From positions 1,426,001 through 1,490,000 of the forward strand of contig JAWWNJ010000043.1 of the NCBI GenBank assembly GCA_037176885.1: DNA of 64,000 bases. Direction: 5' to 3'. The notes beneath the pieces are model-generated. The model was given only the letters and a program-made list of their open reading frames with translations. It was not told where the DNA came from and did not search any database. Shown piece by piece: positions 47,886 to 59,596 of this stretch. Origin of the DNA: Favolaschia claudopus (lineage: Eukaryota > Basidiomycota > Agaricomycetes > Agaricales > Mycenaceae). Position numbers and translations under genes: made by a program. Every line of letters starts with the position of its first letter. The first letter of the stretch is position 1.

Positions 47886-49215
47886 ATGCCTATCATTACA
47901 ATTTTTGGCGCTACTGGAACTCAAGGTTCGAGCCATTTTTTTTCTTACATGTCGACGGTACCCTGGCTGATGCTGTTTGTAGGTGCCGCTGTGCTCGAAC
48001 ACGTTTTGAAGGACGGGAAGTATACGCCCCGCGCCGTCACGCGCAACGTCGACTCGGACAAGGCGAAGGCTCTGATCGCCAGAGGGATTGAGGTTGTCGA
48101 GGGAAATCTCTGGGACAAGGAGTCGCTCAAGAAGGCGATCAAAGGGAGTGAGGCGGTCTTCGGGGTGAGTGCCATCTCATAATATTTTTGGTGTACATTT
48201 CACCCATTCTCTTTGACATGCCTCGACAGAACACAAACTTCTGGGACCCTGACATTTACCCTGCCAACCCCAAGAGCGAGGTCACTCAAGGCAAGAACCT
48301 CGTCGACGCGGCGAAGGAGGTTGGAGTTAGTTTCTTCCTCTACAGGTGTGCTTCTGCTTCCTGCCTTCAGCTCCTATATATCCTCTGCTTCTCAATTCTA
48401 CCCCTACTACAGCTCCCTCCCCAACGCCACAAAGGAGTCGAACGGACTTTACACCCACTGTTACCATGTGGATAGTGCGCCTTTTTGCCTTGATTCTACA
48501 CCTTAACTCTTTGCTGATGCCTCCACAAGACAAAGCTGAAATCGAGGAATACCTCAAGGCCTCCGGCATCCCCTATGCCACGATCTGTACTGGGTGGTTC
48601 ATGGAGAATCTTTGGAAGTACGTCTTCCCTCGCTTCTCCTCCGTCTCTATGCCGACACCACCCGACAGCTTCGGCTCCCTCGTCAAAATCGACAACGGAT
48701 ACGACATCCCCCTCGCGATATACGGACCCGAGGACAAACAAATCGGGACTTGAATCAGCCATGATTTCGGGCAGGCGGCGGTCAAGGTGTTGAATCGTTT
48801 CAAAGAGAACCGGGAGGAGGTGCTGGGGAAGGCGTATCCGGTGGTGAGCTATCGGTTCACGTATCCGGAGTTGGCGGAGGCGATTGGGAAGGGTCAGTAT
48901 CTTTCTTCCTCGGCTACTTGAAGAGGATTTTGGGGAGCTAATATGTGATTGAATGACTGGTAGCTCTCAAGAAGGAAGTGACGTTTACTACGCTCGAGAC
49001 GACTGGCTCGGCGGAGCTGGACGAAGCGGTGAGTCGCGCCTCATCTTTCTTCCCTTACCCTCGTTTTGACATGTACGATACAGTTCACCTACGGCGCCAA
49101 ATTTGGCATGTACAACAGTACTCCGGCGCCGAACCCTGATCTCGTGGCGCTCGGTGTCAAGTTTGGGACGCTCGAGGAGTTTTTGGAGGCGGAGGTTGTG
49201 CCGAGGTTCGCTTGA
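47886..49215 (+). pseudogene. NmrA-like NAD(P)-binding protein copy 1, in-frame TGA
   Basis: Eight exons keep one frame: 47886-47925, 47983-48164, 48230-48345, 48413-48474, 48530-48617, 48669-48892, 48964-49028, 49084-49215. All eight equal the exon lengths of the intact copy at 59597-60955. The Rossmann start is ITIFGATGTQGAAVLEH; later blocks are TPRAVTRNVDSDKAKAL, YLKASGIPYATICTGWFMEN and VVSYRFTYPELAEAIGK. At 48751-48753 the codon is TGA where the other copy has TGG (IGT-stop-ISHDFG versus IGTWISHDFG). NmrA-like proteins are atypical short-chain dehydrogenases that bind NAD(P), as redox sensors or reductases. This copy would end after about 191 residues and is probably non-functional. Confidence 0.82.
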
Positions 49216-49479
49216 AGATGAAGCATGAGCGGGAGGATAGAACACAGATCTGTTTGTTATGATCAGAATACACAGTATGCATTGTTGAATCGTGGAATGA
49301 GAATCGGAACCATTTCTTAAGTGGATTCGAACCGCGACGACGCATCACGAGCTGAAACAAACTGATCTATTTTCCCCCCTGGATTACAATGCCTGACTCT
49401 GCGAGTCTGTTAACAATGGAGCAATAGGCTTTGAGCTGGAGGGTCTCGTTGAACGAGAACAGAAAACTCACCTACTTGA
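49216..49479. other. short intergenic region
   Basis: Between the NmrA copy and a convergent secreted-protein gene; nothing found. Confidence 0.4.
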
Positions 49480-49815
49480 TCAATGGGTACACCCAGCACC
49501 CTGACCGTTATCGAAGCAGCACTGAATGAACGTCCCCGTTGGACCCTGACTAGGATTCGTTCCGCTAACTAAGTTGCATCGCTGCGAAGAGCAGTCGATT
49601 CAATTTCTACGAACATATCGCAATATAATATAATGTTGAACACGTACATCTGGTTCAATGTTACCGGAAACGCTGCTGCAGCAGTTCGCCATGATTTTAT
49701 CCGCAACTACGCCGTTTGTGGAGCAGGTGCAGAACCAGCCCAGGAGTTGGGCGTTGGTTCGCTCGATGGTGAATAGGAGAAAGAGGAAGGCTGTGAGGAG
49801 GCGGGGGTGCTGCAT
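49480..49815 (-). CDS. small secreted cysteine-rich protein (8 Cys)
   Basis: Two exons (49815-49648, 49581-49480) join to 89 aa. Signal peptide MQHPRLLTAFLFLLFTIERTNA. The mature protein has the cysteine order CxC, CC, C, CC, C (FCTCSTNG, ANCCSSVSG, RCNLVSG, IQCCFDNGQGAGC). An earlier AG would bring in a stop, so the 66-nt intron ending CGCAG is preferred. The pattern resembles small secreted, effector-like proteins of Agaricomycetes; function unknown. It lies just outside the left arm of the duplication. Confidence 0.75.
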
Positions 49816-50324
49816 TGGCGGTGGCGGGTTCTCAATTGAGAATAGGCAGAGACGTCGGTAGGTTGGTTTTATACTTATGCCAGGCCCCGAGTAAGGAGAA
49901 TGAAAATAACCGCTTCCTACATATCCTTGAGGGGTTCATACCGGGCTCGTCACGGCTATCGTGGAATACAGATAACCTGTCAATTGTCAGATCTCGAAAT
50001 ATCTAGACTTGAAGTTAGCTTGAAGGGCTGCATTTTTGCCGTGTTTAGGCCGCACCATGCGCCTATTCCGCAATGTTTCGTGGGAATCAATGCAGAGAAA
50101 ATCCGATTCACCAATTGGTTCACGGAGGTGTGGAGCTGATTTTGTATCGCTTGTTTCGCGCAAAATATAGGTACATGAGTGAGAAGTGCCAGAATCCATT
50201 ATTGCATCTTTTACCCTTTTATATTCGTAGCCCGAGTCCCTATGTATCGGATTAATATCGCTTTAAACGGCGGTGACTTCTTGCACAGTATAAAGTCGCC
50301 CAGACTAGTAACTAACCACAATAG

Positions 50325-52060
50325 AGCATGGATTGCGAAAAGCAACAAAAATAATAGAGTCACAGATTCAAGAATTCCGCACCCCGAGTCGAACCGGCGA
50401 TCAGATTAGGTGGGCGACGTCAAGGCTAAACCGGCCCCGACTTGTGAGGACGTGGTTGGCAAGGCCCAATAGGATCGGTGATGTGGTTTTGTGGGTAGGC
50501 GAGAAAGCATGCGCGGAAAGAACACAAATGTTTGTGTTTCTTCGAGATAGAAAGAAAGAAAGACCAGTAGAAGGACGGGGAACGAACTGGAAATGTTAAG
50601 CTTGGAGCTTGAAGTTCGACTGTTTGAGAAGGTTTTTCCGAATCTAAGGAATAAAAGAGGATGCGATGCTTCAGGTAACGCACCAACGTTGGCCGTTGGC
50701 CGTTGGCGTGAGGGGACGGGTCGCCGGTGTGCAACTAGAGTTTCCATTTCTTTGAAGATGTTGGCTTCTAAGTTACGCAATGCCATTGCGAACACGGGAG
50801 CATGGATGAAAAGCAACAAAAAAAAAATCATCCAATCAGTAAACAATGCCGAACCCCGAGTCGAACCGGTGAGCGGGTCAGCTGGACAAGCTTCAGGCCA
50901 GATGGGCCCTGAACGGCCTGAACTCCTCAGGATAGATAGTTGCGTGGAATATTGAGGAGGACTCGAGGGTCCGATTCCCGGCTATCCTGCATTGCGTGAT
51001 TGAGTTCATGCATGAACGTCGAGAGGGGATGGGTATTTTTTCTCTGTTCTTTTGTCTCCAAGATCTACCATCGCAACAATTTAGTGCTTGCTTCTATTAG
51101 ACCTCGATGGGAAAACTCACCATAACCAAACATGGAGTCCGAAAAACCACAAAAAAATCGCAGAGGACACACAACAATCCCGAAACGCGAGTCGAACGGG
51201 TGAGCGGGTTAGTTTCATCAGCCCCCTAGTCAGCAGGCCGAGGGACTTGTCCTATATTCTCCTCAGGACAGTGGTGTGGATGATATTTTGGTGGGTAGCC
51301 CGAGATAGCATGCGTGCAAAGAAGGGGAATGTTTGTGGTTCTCCAACGGGCCTTAATCAATGATTCTGGGGAGGGTGCGATCCCCGGTTAACCCCATTGC
51401 GTCCTTGAGTTTATGCATGAATGTCGAGAGGGGATGGGTACTTCTCTCCTCCTTTGTCTTCGAGTTCCGCGCTCGTAACAAACGATTAATACTGAGTTGC
51501 TGCTGCTCGACCTCGATCATACGGAAAACTCACCTATAATGAAGCAGGGAATGCGAAAAGCACGAAAAAAAAGGAGGATACAGCCTAATCCCGAACCCCG
51601 AGTCGAACGGATGAGCGGGAGGGTATGTACATAGTTCAAACAGATAGACCTTAGGACCGATTGTGGTATCGCTGATGTACCTTGGGAGGGTGGATGAAAT
51701 AGAATTCAAGCGTAGGATGGGACGGTTTGTGTTTCTCCAAGAAATACAAAATGCGAATCCTTTTCTATGGCCTGGATGCTGTCCGAATTTGAACTATTGA
51801 GTAGGAGGGTGCGAGGGGTTGACCTGCATTGCGTCGTTGAGTTCAGACATGAACGTCGAGAGGCGAGAGGAGAGGTGCCAGTGCCAGTGCCTTCTTCACA
51901 AACCTCTCCATGAGTTGCGCAATGCCAACAAATCAGCGGTTGCTTCTAGACCGCGATAAAAGATAAATATAAACTCACCCATAAAAAAGCATGCATCGCC
52001 AAACGCAACAAAAAATGGCACGGAACCCAACAGTAATCGCGAATCCCGAGTCGAACGGGC
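50325..52060. repeat. degenerate ~330-475 bp tandem array with tRNA-like motif
   Basis: Five units can be followed by a block like GCATGGATTGCGAAAAGCAAC (near 50325, 50803, 51127, 51543, 51985) and by CCCGAGTCGAAC a little downstream (near 50390, 50863, 51190, 51595, 52036). Three carry TTGAGTTCATGCATGAACG followed by TCGAGAGGGGATGG or a variant (near 51000, 51408, 51837). On the minus strand CCCGAGTCGAAC reads GTTCGACTCGGG, a tRNA T-arm/B-box-like string. No unit folds to a full tRNA by eye. Confidence 0.6.
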
Positions 52061-52675
52061 GAGCAACCAGGTGAGCCTTTGAGTGAATCGGCCGAGGTAC
52101 CGATCCTGGCTCCTCGGGGCGGGGCAGTGAAATGTGGTGTCGATGATGTTTTGTGGGTAGCCAGGATGGAATGAAAGCAGAAGGAAAGTTACTGGGAGGG
52201 AAGCATAAGTAAGAAGAGGAGAGAAGAAACTGAAAACGTTGAGGTTGAAGCCTGAAGCTTGAAGGTCGAGACCTTGATATTATAATGAGCACTATTGTAG
52301 TAAAGCTTGAGGCTTTAACTTCAAATTTTACCGTTATTAACGCCTGAAAAACTTTTGACGCTCGTCGCTGATCAACTTGTTTCCTGAATCACCTAACGTC
52401 CAAGTTGCCGAGCTGGGCCTCCAGGAGAGAGATAATTTAAGAGGGAATCATCGCGATCTAAGACATGGCGCAAGCCGCCGCGAATTCAATCGTCGGAGAT
52501 GGTGGTGGTCGGAGAGAAAGATGAAAATCCGATCATTGTGACATAACAGCGTGACTCACACCGTGATCCGTCACCGTGACATCACACCACTCCGTCTTCC
52601 TCACCGCGTCGACGCGCCAGCTCACCCGTCCTCACCTCACCTCCCCTCCTCCTCCTCATCACACCCCACAAAACC
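52061..52675. other. promoter region of EB1 gene
   Basis: No gene. C/T-rich sequence immediately before 52676 (CACCTCCCCTCCTCCTCC) is typical of strongly expressed fungal genes. Confidence 0.45.
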
Positions 52676-54547
52676 ATGGCCGGCGCTTCCCGCACAGAAC
52701 TCCTCGCCTGGCTCAACGACCTCCTCCAGCTCAACTACACTAAAATCGAGCAATGCGGCGCAGGTGGCGCCTACCTCCAGGTCATCGACTCAATCTACGG
52801 CGACGTCCCGATGGCGCGCGTGAAGATGAACGCGAAGCACGAGTATGAGTACCTCGCGAACTTCAAGATCATGCAGAATGTGTTCAAGGCGAAGAAGATT
52901 GATAAGCCGATTTTGGTGGAGAAGCTGGTGAAGTGTAAGATGCAGTGAGTGGGTTTTCGTTTTGGGTTGTGTGTTTCTTGGGCGTGGGTGGCATGGGTGG
53001 GAGGGCGCTCGGAAGGGGAGGGGTCGAGTGGCATGGATGTAGCGTGACACGGATGTCGACGCGTCGACGCGTCGGCGCGCCGATGGGGCATCGATGAAAC
53101 CCCCGGCGGATTGGATGGCCCTGATCATCCATTTATTCCCTCAAATACTAACCGCCACTCCTCTCTAGAGACAACCTCGAATTCCTACAATGGCTCAAAC
53201 GCTTCTGGGACGCCAACTACGCCGGAGGCGAATATGACGCCGTCGCACGTCGCAAAGGCGCTCCAGCCGACCCACCTGCGACGTTGCAGCCTCTTTCGGC
53301 GGCGCCTGCGCCTGTGCGTAGTGCTGGTGGTGCGTCTTTCGTCCTTGTCTTCTCCCCGTCCCGCTACTCCATCACATCTTCCGCTCTTCCGTCCAAAATT
53401 CCTCTTTCATCACATACTAACATGTCGGTAGGCACCGCCCGAGCAGGTGGCGGACGCACGCCCGTCTCAGGTCACCGCGCGGGCACCCCACACGACAGCG
53501 CCCAGGTTGCTGCGCTTAACGAGCAGGTGCGCGAGCTGAGCGGGCATTTGGAGGGGTTGGAGAAGGAGAGGGATTTTTATTTCGAAAAGGTGCGTGCGCG
53601 TTTCTTTTTGACTTTTTGCCTTGTCGTTGTCCTTTTTCCTATTACCTTTATTCTTGCTTTTCGTCGCGCATTCTCGTTCGTCGAGCCTTCTTTCGTTACT
53701 CCTCTCCGTTATTGTTTCCATCTTATATTCCACCTGCGTCCTCCGCGTCTACCAACACACTTCCCTTCCCTATTCCGTCCCTGCACGCATGACCCTACCC
53801 CCACCCGCGCCCCCCTCCTTCCTCCCTACCTTCATTCCTTCACATTGTTGTCATTCTTGCCTTCCTTGTGTCTTTCATCCCCTTCTCTCCTCCGCCTATC
53901 TTCCTCTTCGCTTCCTTCGTCCTACCACGCGTCCCTTATCCTCTCTTCTTGCTTCGTCCGCCCGTCCCACCTCCTCCTACCCACCCCGTTTTTCCCCAAC
54001 AGCTCCGCGACATCGAAATTCTCGTCCAGCAGCGAACCGAAGCGCTCGAAGCAGCCGGGCAAGCCGACGTCGACGAGACGTTTGCGGAGATTCAGAAGAT
54101 TTTGTATAGTACTGAGGTGAGTGGCGTTTTTGGTTTTGTTTTGCGGGGAGGAGGGGAGGGGAAAGGAAGGAGTTGGTCTTTGTACTTGCGCCTACCCCAC
54201 ACCCCTCCTCACTTTGTGTTTCACGATGTCCGCAGCGGCATCGGCAGTGCGTACATACCGACTCTGTGGGCTTGATGTGCATGGGGATCGTCCCCGCAGC
54301 TGCGTCGGCGTTGATCCACGATTGACGCTGCTACCGTCGGTGTCGGTGCCGATTTCAGGATCATTTGACGAGCGATGCTCGCCGTTCGTATTTCCCTTTT
54401 CCTTCCTCCTCGCTTCTCTTCCTCGTCGCTCCCTTTCCGTGCTGATTTGTATTCTTCCTTTCCCCAACCCTGCAGGAGGGCTTCGAAGTCCCCGAAGGTG
54501 ATGCTGCGGGTGGGGAGGCGTTTGCTGATGAGGAGGAGACGTTTTGA
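52676..54547 (+). CDS. EB1: EB1/Mal3/Bim1 microtubule plus-end-binding protein
   Basis: Five exons (52676-52944, 53169-53329, 53432-53589, 54003-54116, 54476-54547) join to 257 aa, the normal EB1 size. The N-terminal calponin-homology domain has RTELLAWLNDLLQLNYTKIE, GAYLQVIDSIYGDVPMARV, NVFKAKKIDKPI and LEFLQWLKRFWDANYAG; it binds the microtubule lattice at the GTP cap. A Pro/Ala/Ser-rich linker leads to the C-terminal coiled coil and EB1 motif (LEGLEKERDFYFEKLRDIE). The protein ends FADEEETF, an acidic-aromatic tail like the EEY/F tail bound by CAP-Gly proteins. A single-copy housekeeping gene in the middle of accessory sequence; introns 3 and 4 are unusually long and pyrimidine-rich. Confidence 0.95.
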
Positions 54548-55855
54548 TCTTGATTTTTCTTCTCTAAAATTTCATCGTCGTCTTTTGTTGCTTGCTGGTG
54601 TCGATACATACTTAGCTATAGATAGACGATATAATGTTCTGCGGTTAGGTACGAAAATCCTGGCCGGGTTGAGGAGTTGAGGCGCTTGGGCGTTGAGTAG
54701 ACTATAATTTCTGAACTTTGAGCCTGAGGTTCTAAACCTTTGAGCGAGGTCTGGTGGGAGTCCGTCGCATTCCTTCCTTCCTAAAGGCTTCATTGTTCGT
54801 CGACAACTAGTCTAATTCCATGCCTACTTCAAGGCTGCTCCTTGGGACCTCCTGGAGTCCTACCGGGCTGTTCTTTACATTTTCTTTCTCGTTTTCGAGC
54901 TTCTCATTCAAAAATGGAAAGCTCTGAATTTGTGATCATCTCGACATTCTCGATTGTTTTAGCGTTTGTCTTCGACTTCTTGAAAAGTTATGCCAGTGGC
55001 TGGTCGAAAAGGGTCGAACCACAATTTCCTGCTCGTGCCGGCCGTGCCGACTGTCCAAACCTTGACAAACAACATCATCTCTTGCTTCCTTCCCCCATCT
55101 CCCGCCTCCGAATCAAATGCTCTGATGCTCGGCCCAACGTCATCATGCTGGAAAACTGCGACTTCCTGAGAGACCATACTGTACTCACCAGCCCGCGATT
55201 CCGCGCTGTCAGCGGTCCGGTACATTCCAGATTCATTCTCAGCGGTTGCCATTTTTATCACCCACTAAGAATCGACTGTAGCCCGCTATCTTGGTAGAGT
55301 TATGGTAGAGCTAAATTAGGCGCTACTCTGCCGGATTCCCTGTTTATTTGCAGCCGCATATAACTTGAACAATTCCCTGCTGAATTCAGGCGGCGCTTCG
55401 ACTCAGAGGGCAATTCGAGGGTGAAAAAAGTTAGTCCAACTCCGAGAGGTGAGCATCGGTCCCGAGTCCCAAATGCATGGCTGGTTTTCTCAGTCTCTTT
55501 CATTCAGATTTCAATTGCCCTCGAACCAGCAATCCAAATCCACTCAAAATTTGACTCAACGGCTATTTTTGACGACCCGTGAGTAACCCCTCCCCAATTC
55601 CTCCCATCCACTCTAAAAACGCCTCAGGAACAGAATCTGTTCGACGCGCAAGAAGGCTGTACAGCGGACCCGACTCTCTGGTTGATCTTTGTTCTCTGTT
55701 CGATATGAATATCTCAACCCACCAATCGCCTCATGCTCCTTATCCCCCTCGACGCATGTGCGCACTGTACGCGTGATGCTGTAGCGTATTTAACCTTTTC
55801 ACTCTACAGCTACTACGGATTCGAGGAAGCACATTTCCCCTCCCCTCTCCGTACG
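54548..55855. other. intergenic region without supported gene
   Basis: An open frame at 54842-55297 lacks family features and splice logic. The end is the promoter of the acid phosphatase gene. Confidence 0.4.
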
Positions 55856-57803
55856 ATGTTATCCGCTCTCGTCCTCTCCGCGTCTTTCATCCAAGTTGCT
55901 TTCGCTGCGACAGCACAGGTCTTCGTCCCCCCATCGACCGGCCCGCTCGTGCAGACGGCGAATTACACGAGTTTCTCGAATGAGACGCTGAATGATAGGA
56001 AGGTTGTGAAGGGGAAGGTGTTTGATAGGATTGTGCAGGTGTGGTTGGAGAATACGGATTTTGAGGTGCGTTGACGTCGATGCCTCTTGCGGATTCAAAT
56101 ACATTTCCTTGGACGGGATTTCGAATCTGGCTTGCTCATTTATTGTGGTAGACTGCCGCCTCGACACCGATATTCGAGTCTTTGGCCGAGCAGGGGATTT
56201 TGTTCACGGATTTCAATTCGGTGACGCACCCTTCGGAGCCTAATTGTGAGTATCTTTCACTGCTACTGCTCTCCAATTGAATTAATTGTCGTTGATTTTT
56301 ATAGACATTGCTGCTGTCGGGGGAGACTTCTTCGGGTGCGTAGATTTTCCTTTGCCATTCCTTTGGATCCCACCTCGAGTCATTCACATATATATTCGTC
56401 CGCAGATCCCACGATGACAACATGTTCCCGTTTCTTTCTCGCTCAAGTTATACAGGGAACTCATCAACTTGATTCAGGTACCACATCCCCTCCAACATAT
56501 CCACCGTCGTCGACCTCCTCGAAGACAAAGACATCTCATGGGCGACGTACCAAGAGAACATGGATGCGGATGGGTTTTACCAATTCGTGTGGGTATCCTC
56601 CTCCTCCTCCTCCACTCCAATCCAATCCCTTCTTTTCATTTATATTTATATATTTCTTTATCGCAAGGTTCACCGCAACCAACTACGCCAACACCACCGC
56701 CCCTCCCTACCCGTACTACATGCGCAAACACAACGGACCCGTCATCTTCGACGCGATCTCCCAAGATGCGAGCCGTGCGAGGAGGATACGGACGTTCAAT
56801 GATTTCGCAGCGGATGTGGTTAATGGGACGCTGCCGCAGTGGGTGTTTGTTACGCCGAATATGGTGGGTCCGATTGTGATAAATTTATTGAATATTCTGT
56901 TTTATTTCATTGAGTCTTGAGCGCTGATGGATTATCATGAATCGCAGGTCAACGACGCTCACGACACCACGATCGACTTTGCCGCGTCCTTCCTCGAATA
57001 CTGGCTCGTCCCGCTCCTTACGGACCCACGGGTGAATGGAGAGAGGACGCTTATATTGTTGACGTTCGATGAGAATCATACGGGGACGGAGCAGAATCGG
57101 GTGTGGACGCTTGCGTTGGGTGCGTTCAACTCCTTTTGCCTCGCTCTAGATCTGTTTTACTGAAAATAACAACTAATACGATATAGGCACCGCGATCCCG
57201 CTGAACCTGCGGGGAACGACGGACGATACGCTGTACACGCATTACTCTACCATTAGCACGGTGGAGAATAATTGGGGGTTGAAGAGTCTCGGGAGGCAGG
57301 ATACGAATGCGTAAGAAACCAGGAATACTTAGATGTCATCCTCGTTGACTCACTCGCCTTCCTTGTAGTTCCGTGAGCAACGTCTTTGCCTTCGTGGCTG
57401 ACAAAACGGGACACAAAAACGTGGTTCTGCCTCCGAATGAAATCCCGCGATTCAATCTTAGTGCGGTTGCTCCTGGGCCACTAAGTACGTCTAGCGCTCT
57501 GCCATCCTGGATTTCCATGTTGATTCTCATTCCTTGCCGGTTGATTCTCATTCCTTGCCCTATACTCTAGACTCCGCCCTCTTCATACCCTTCTCCGCAC
57601 CAAATCTGCACGCCCGTGGTGCTGGAGGCGGCTCCGTCCTGATACGTCCTGGGTTGGATAAAACCTTGACTCCGGACAAGCTACCAAAGGCGGTAAATAT
57701 GATAGCGTTGAACAAGACGACGCCGTTTCAGATGAGCCCATTCACAGTGGATGGGAGGCATATTATTGCGTGTGCGGATGCACAGTGTTTGAATACTTCT
57801 TGA
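55856..57803 (+). CDS. secreted acid phosphatase, phosphoesterase family
   Basis: Ten exons join to 436 aa: 55856-56065, 56152-56245, 56305-56335, 56406-56429, 56478-56588, 56668-56863, 56948-57119, 57187-57310, 57369-57484, 57571-57803. Signal peptide MLSALVLSASFIQVAFAATA. Family motifs of the PF04185-type phosphoesterases appear in order: FDRIVQVWLENTDFE, FNSVTHPSEPNY, SHDDNMFP, VFVTPNMVNDAHDT and LLTFDENHTG. It would release phosphate from organic esters outside the cell. Several N-x-S/T glycosylation sites (NYTS, NETL, NTTA, NGTL) fit secretion. An open frame runs upstream of the ATG, but the signal peptide fixes the start. Confidence 0.9.
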
Positions 57804-58054
57804 GCAAGGGGTCTTGGAGAACCTGTCTGGAAGTCGTATGGGCCGAACTGAAATGAACTATGGAGCGAGAAAAGATTTCTAGATCCAGGAGGCTTCTTGA
57901 ACTACAATGCGTCGATAGTTTGCTAGAGAATCGTTCACAAGTTCATAAGCCCTGTGGAAAGGAAGGAAACAAATCCGCACCTCCCACCACTGTTCCGCCA
58001 TCTCCCACGTCCGGCATACAACCCGAAGCTATGCATCGCGCCAACACTCAATGC
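57804..58054. other. short intergenic region between convergent genes
   Basis: Nothing found. Confidence 0.4.
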
Positions 58055-59184
58055 TCACCCTTGAGAGAGAAATAAACCACATACCCTATTCTGCGATGCC
58101 AATATCGGAAAACGGGATCCCCACTCAATCTGCCATTCATCGCCCCTGCGAACCAATTCGAACTCCACAACGGGCAGCGGAGATGAATCAAAGGAGCCAA
58201 GGATGCCATCCAACACGTCGCATTCATCGTGCTCAAAATTGAGGCAAGAGGCTGTGATAATAATGACACGGGGCGAATATAGGGTCGTGACAGTATGGCA
58301 CAAGGCGGATAGCGTGCAAGCGCGGTCCACGCGGAGGACCGCAAGCTTTGGAAAGATCGATAAATCCACCCAGTCGTCTTCCTAAGTAGTAACATTCAGC
58401 TTATCAAAAAAGCGTGGAAATGGAAACTGGGAAAACAGACAAAGGTGCTCAGACGAAGGTTCAGAATGCGCAGACTAGTACTCTGCATCGTTCTATGCAG
58501 AATCATATTCCATGATATTTTGTCCTCGTGCCAGACGCTGAGGGCCAGTAAGTTTGAGATATCCATAATGCCGAGGTGTAAGCACTGCGCAGGGTCCGCG
58601 TCCAGCCTGAGAGACTTCAATCGCATAGGCGACGCGGCATGACCACCAGCCTGTATCCCACGCAGATCCCATGGGGGACACGCAAGTCTAAGATGCTGAA
58701 TACTTGGAGATAGCCGCCGGAACAGAGTCTCGCATGACGACGGAACGCGCACAGCGCTGTGAATTGCGAGAAATCGTAACGTGGGGAGCGCAAGCACGCG
58801 CACAAACGCTTCACTTTGCCAGTACTCGATCGTATCGTCCACCTCTATTGTGAGTTTCTCCAGATGCGTGAAACCGAGGCCGCAGATCTTTTCGACTGTG
58901 CGGTCAGATCGGACCTGGATGAAGTCCAGAGCACGGACGTGGTGGACGAGATGGGGGAAACTCTGAAGCGCCTCGAAAAGCTTCAGCGCCATTGCATCGA
59001 TGTCTTCGACCTGGGAGCTTTGTGGCGGAACATACAGCGGGTTGCGGAAGAGAAGAGATTGGGCGGTATTGACCCTAGCACGGGCCACGAGAGAACACGA
59101 TAGGAGGGCGGGACGAGATTCTGAGACGAAACCGATACAGAGGTCCAACAATTCTTGGATATTCAATGGATTCTGGAGCGCCAT
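58055..59184 (-). CDS. F-box-like/leucine-rich protein
   Basis: Two exons (59184-58441, 58381-58055) join to 356 aa. The N-terminus NIQELLDLCIGFVSESRPAL followed by LLSCSLVARARVNTAQSLLF is a degenerate F-box of the Agaricomycete type. Leucine-rich stretches follow (LEKLTIEVDD, LRFLAIHSAV, LKSLRLDADP, LRILNLRLST, LAVLRVDRAC). An ATG at 59184 begins at MALQNPLNIQELLD; the frame is open 19 codons further up. Less similar to the two other F-box genes in the window than they are to each other. Probable ubiquitin-ligase adaptor; target unknown. Confidence 0.78.
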
Positions 59185-59596
59185 TACGATGAAGGTGGTG
59201 GGGGAAGAGAAGGTACTCCGGCAATCATTTGGGCCGATCAAAACGAAGATTCCCAGGATCTCATTGGCTCACAGATCGCTCAAGTGTTCGGAAGTTCCCG
59301 AAGAATCCGAAATTTGTGGGATTATTCCACCTAGTGCTGCTCCGATAATGGCCAAGCGTGGTATCACTGGCAAAATAGACTCAAGCCATTCAACAAATTT
59401 AATCGATGTACGGAGTCCAAGGGACCGCTTGCATTTATAGTTCACTATCAAAGCTCGATGCAACTGAAGCGGTCGCAACCTGAGAAAATTCATCGTAAAA
59501 CAACGGCAACAATGCATCCCGGGGCCATAAGTATTCTGAATCACTGATCATAACAAACAACTCTGTTCTACATATCTCATAGCTCAAGGTTCATCT
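59185..59596. other. intergenic region without supported gene
   Basis: Between the start of the F-box-like gene and the stop of NmrA copy 2; only unsupported short frames. Confidence 0.4.

Noticed and set aside
50325..52060. True tRNA genes
   Set aside because: T-arm-like strings occur, but no unit gives paired acceptor, D, anticodon and T stems at the right spacing.
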